Origin: DSPP01 sp964607165
GTDB lineage: Bacteria > Zixibacteria > MSB-5A5 > DSPP01
DNA: 5,303 nucleotides
Assembly: GCA_964607165.1 (NCBI GenBank)
Contig: CAZSIT010000055.1
Location: 1 to 5,303, forward strand
Reading direction: 5' to 3'
In this document: in pieces, positions 4,873 to 5,303 of the stretch
How the letters are laid out: every line of letters starts with the position of its first letter
Numbering within the stretch: position 1 is the stretch's first letter
Made by a program: the position numbers and the translations under genes
Notes under the pieces: model-generated
Told to the model about the DNA's origin: nothing
The model's database searches: none
The model's input: the letters and a program-made list of their open reading frames with translations, nothing else

Positions 4873-4922
4873 TTTGCCTTTCGACTTTTTTAACTGCGCT
4901 CGGAACAAGTCGGGTCTCGTCG

Positions 4923-5050
4923 CCCTTGTAAAAAGGGGGACAGAACTACCCCCTCCGGCTCTTTGAGCCTCGTCCCCCTTGGTAAGGGGGACAAAAAGAA
5001 AAAAATGGATGTTTTGTCCCCCTGTATTCAAGGGGGACTATAGGGGGTGA
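4923..5050. repeat. cluster of three GGGGGAC-type palindromic units
   Basis: Unit A (4923-4953) has CCCTT and AAGGG arms followed by GGGAC and a CCCCC tract. Unit B (4972-4992) is a perfect 9-bp hairpin, GTCCCCCTT with AAGGGGGAC around GGT. Unit C (5016-5038) is GTCCCCCT with AGGGGGAC around 7 bases, followed by CTATAGGGGG. Units B and C are also complementary to each other: GGGGGACAAAA (4986-4996) with TTTTGTCCCCC (5012-5022). They appear to be copies of one dispersed palindromic repeat accumulated side by side. Confidence 0.7.
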
Positions 5051-5070
5051 TTTTATGCACTGTCTTTGGG

Positions 5071-5101
5071 CTTGTTGGAGTAGTCAGCGGTTCAAATCCG
5101 C
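5071..5101 (+). pseudogene. tRNA-Thr fragment (T-arm duplicate)
   Basis: GTCAGCGGTTCAAATCCGC (5083-5101) is identical to 4653-4671, the end of the variable loop and most of the T arm of the intact tRNA-Thr. Just before it, GCTTGTTGGAG (from about 5071) loosely resembles the tRNA D-arm GCTCAGTTGGTAGAG, which could mean a tRNA copy that lost its anticodon arm. There is no acceptor stem, and the last T-stem pair is broken (A5086 opposite G5102), so it cannot be a working tRNA. It forms a direct repeat with the real gene at a 430-base distance. Confidence 0.65.
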
Positions 5102-5132
5102 GCATTACCATCGCAGATGGTTACATCCCCCC

Positions 5133-5164
5133 TTGTCCAACGTAAAAAATTCGCATAATTTACG
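5133..5164 (+). promoter_or_regulatory. candidate promoter with overlapping palindromic operator
   Basis: TTGTCC (5133-5138) and CATAAT (5154-5159, 5 of 6 consensus) are spaced by 15 bases, slightly short. CGTAAA (5141-5146) and TTTACG (5159-5164) form a perfect 6-12-6 inverted repeat across the spacer and -10 region, where a dimeric repressor could bind. Initiation near 5166 would place the start at or next to the ATG at 5168. Confidence 0.4.
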
Positions 5165-5167
5165 CCT

Positions 5168-5284
5168 ATGGCGAAGGAAGAATCAAAAAGGTCGATTTGG
5201 AAAGATATAATCATTGGCGGTTTCCTAATTGGGATTGCGACTTTGACCTATGTCGTGCCCCACTTAAGATTTGGACAGGTATAA
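5168..5284 (+). CDS. small single-span membrane protein, 38 residues, unknown function
   Basis: ATG 5168 opens 38 codons ending at TAA (5282-5284). An in-frame TAA at 5156-5158 excludes any earlier start. The protein begins with a charged head (MAKEESKRSIWKD), has one hydrophobic segment of about 18 residues (14-31, IIIGGFLIGIATLTYVVP), and ends in a short tail (HLRFGQV). The positive N-terminus predicts N-inside orientation. It has no ribosome binding site, and the best -10 box lies 8 bases before the ATG, so translation may be leaderless. A consensus binding site for another gene follows within 7 bases, so it would be first in an operon. It could be a subunit or regulator of that downstream product. 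I do not recognise the family. Confidence 0.5.
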   Translation: MAKEESKRSIWKDIIIGGFLIGIATLTYVVPHLRFGQV

Positions 5285-5290
5285 TCGTAT

Positions 5291-5297
5291 AAGGAGG
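5291..5297 (+). promoter_or_regulatory. ribosome binding site of a gene starting beyond the window
   Basis: AAGGAGG is a perfect Shine-Dalgarno match 6 bases after the stop of the small membrane protein. With normal spacing its start codon would fall at or just past position 5303, so the next gene is outside the window and probably co-transcribed with the 38-residue protein. Confidence 0.7.
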
Positions 5298-5303
5298 ATT
5301 GAT

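Noticed and set aside
4902..4921. GGAAC ... CGTC resembling an ECF sigma promoter
   Set aside because: The spacer is 11 bases, whereas ECF promoters usually need about 15 to 17, and no gene follows.
4554..4931. 125-codon frame across the tRNA-Thr gene
   Set aside because: Its translation reads through the tRNA and four families of repeats; tRNA-overlapping frames of this kind are a known artefact.
4691..5040. CRISPR array suggested by repeated palindromic units
   Set aside because: The units are of different families, unequally spaced and without uniform spacers, and no cas gene is visible.
5083..5110. A second functional tRNA
   Set aside because: Only the T-arm region matches; no acceptor stem or anticodon arm can be formed.

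Overview
The window reads as a piece of a moderately GC-rich bacterial chromosome with fairly loose gene packing. The anchored N-terminal-membrane M23 peptidase, an ECF sigma factor with a small ZAS anti-sigma protein, a tRNA without encoded CCA and many short GC-rich palindromic repeats between genes would fit an environmental or candidate-phylum bacterium (FCB-type lineages such as Zixibacteria come to mind), but no marker here fixes the taxonomy and this placement is a guess.

Layout. Positions 1-781 hold no convincing gene; they carry hairpin repeats (63-125, 184-254, 358-381). Positions 782-866 form a compact RNA-like regulatory region in which an anti-Shine-Dalgarno segment can pair either with the ribosome binding site of a 46-residue basic protein (872-1012) or with two upstream copies of AGAGGT. 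Next is a membrane-anchored M23 (LytM-type) peptidoglycan endopeptidase (1108-2043; the true start may be 1174, because a good sigma-70 promoter lies inside the first 22 codons), closed by a strong intrinsic terminator (2061-2090).

A separate promoter (2126-2153) then drives a tight three-gene unit: a CDF-family metal efflux transporter with a Cys-rich tail (2170-3078), an ECF sigma factor (3099-3755) and a soluble zinc-finger anti-sigma factor (3752-4015) that overlaps the sigma gene by ATGA. Having a metal exporter, a sigma factor and a zinc-binding anti-sigma protein on one transcript suggests a metal or thiol-stress circuit, though the signal is unproven. A convergent small unknown gene (4392-4129, minus strand) faces this unit.

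The right third is built around tRNA-Thr(CGT) at 4608-4680. Downstream lie about 400 bases of repeats: a heptamer tandem repeat, a GTAGGGGC-type palindrome, a CTCTCCGC hairpin and three GGGGGAC-type units. They end at an exact 19-base copy of the tRNA T-arm (5083-5101), so the repeat block is bracketed by direct repeats of tRNA sequence. At the right edge a 38-residue single-span membrane protein (5168-5284) looks leaderless or nearly so, and a consensus ribosome binding site just after it (5291-5297) announces a gene that begins beyond the window.
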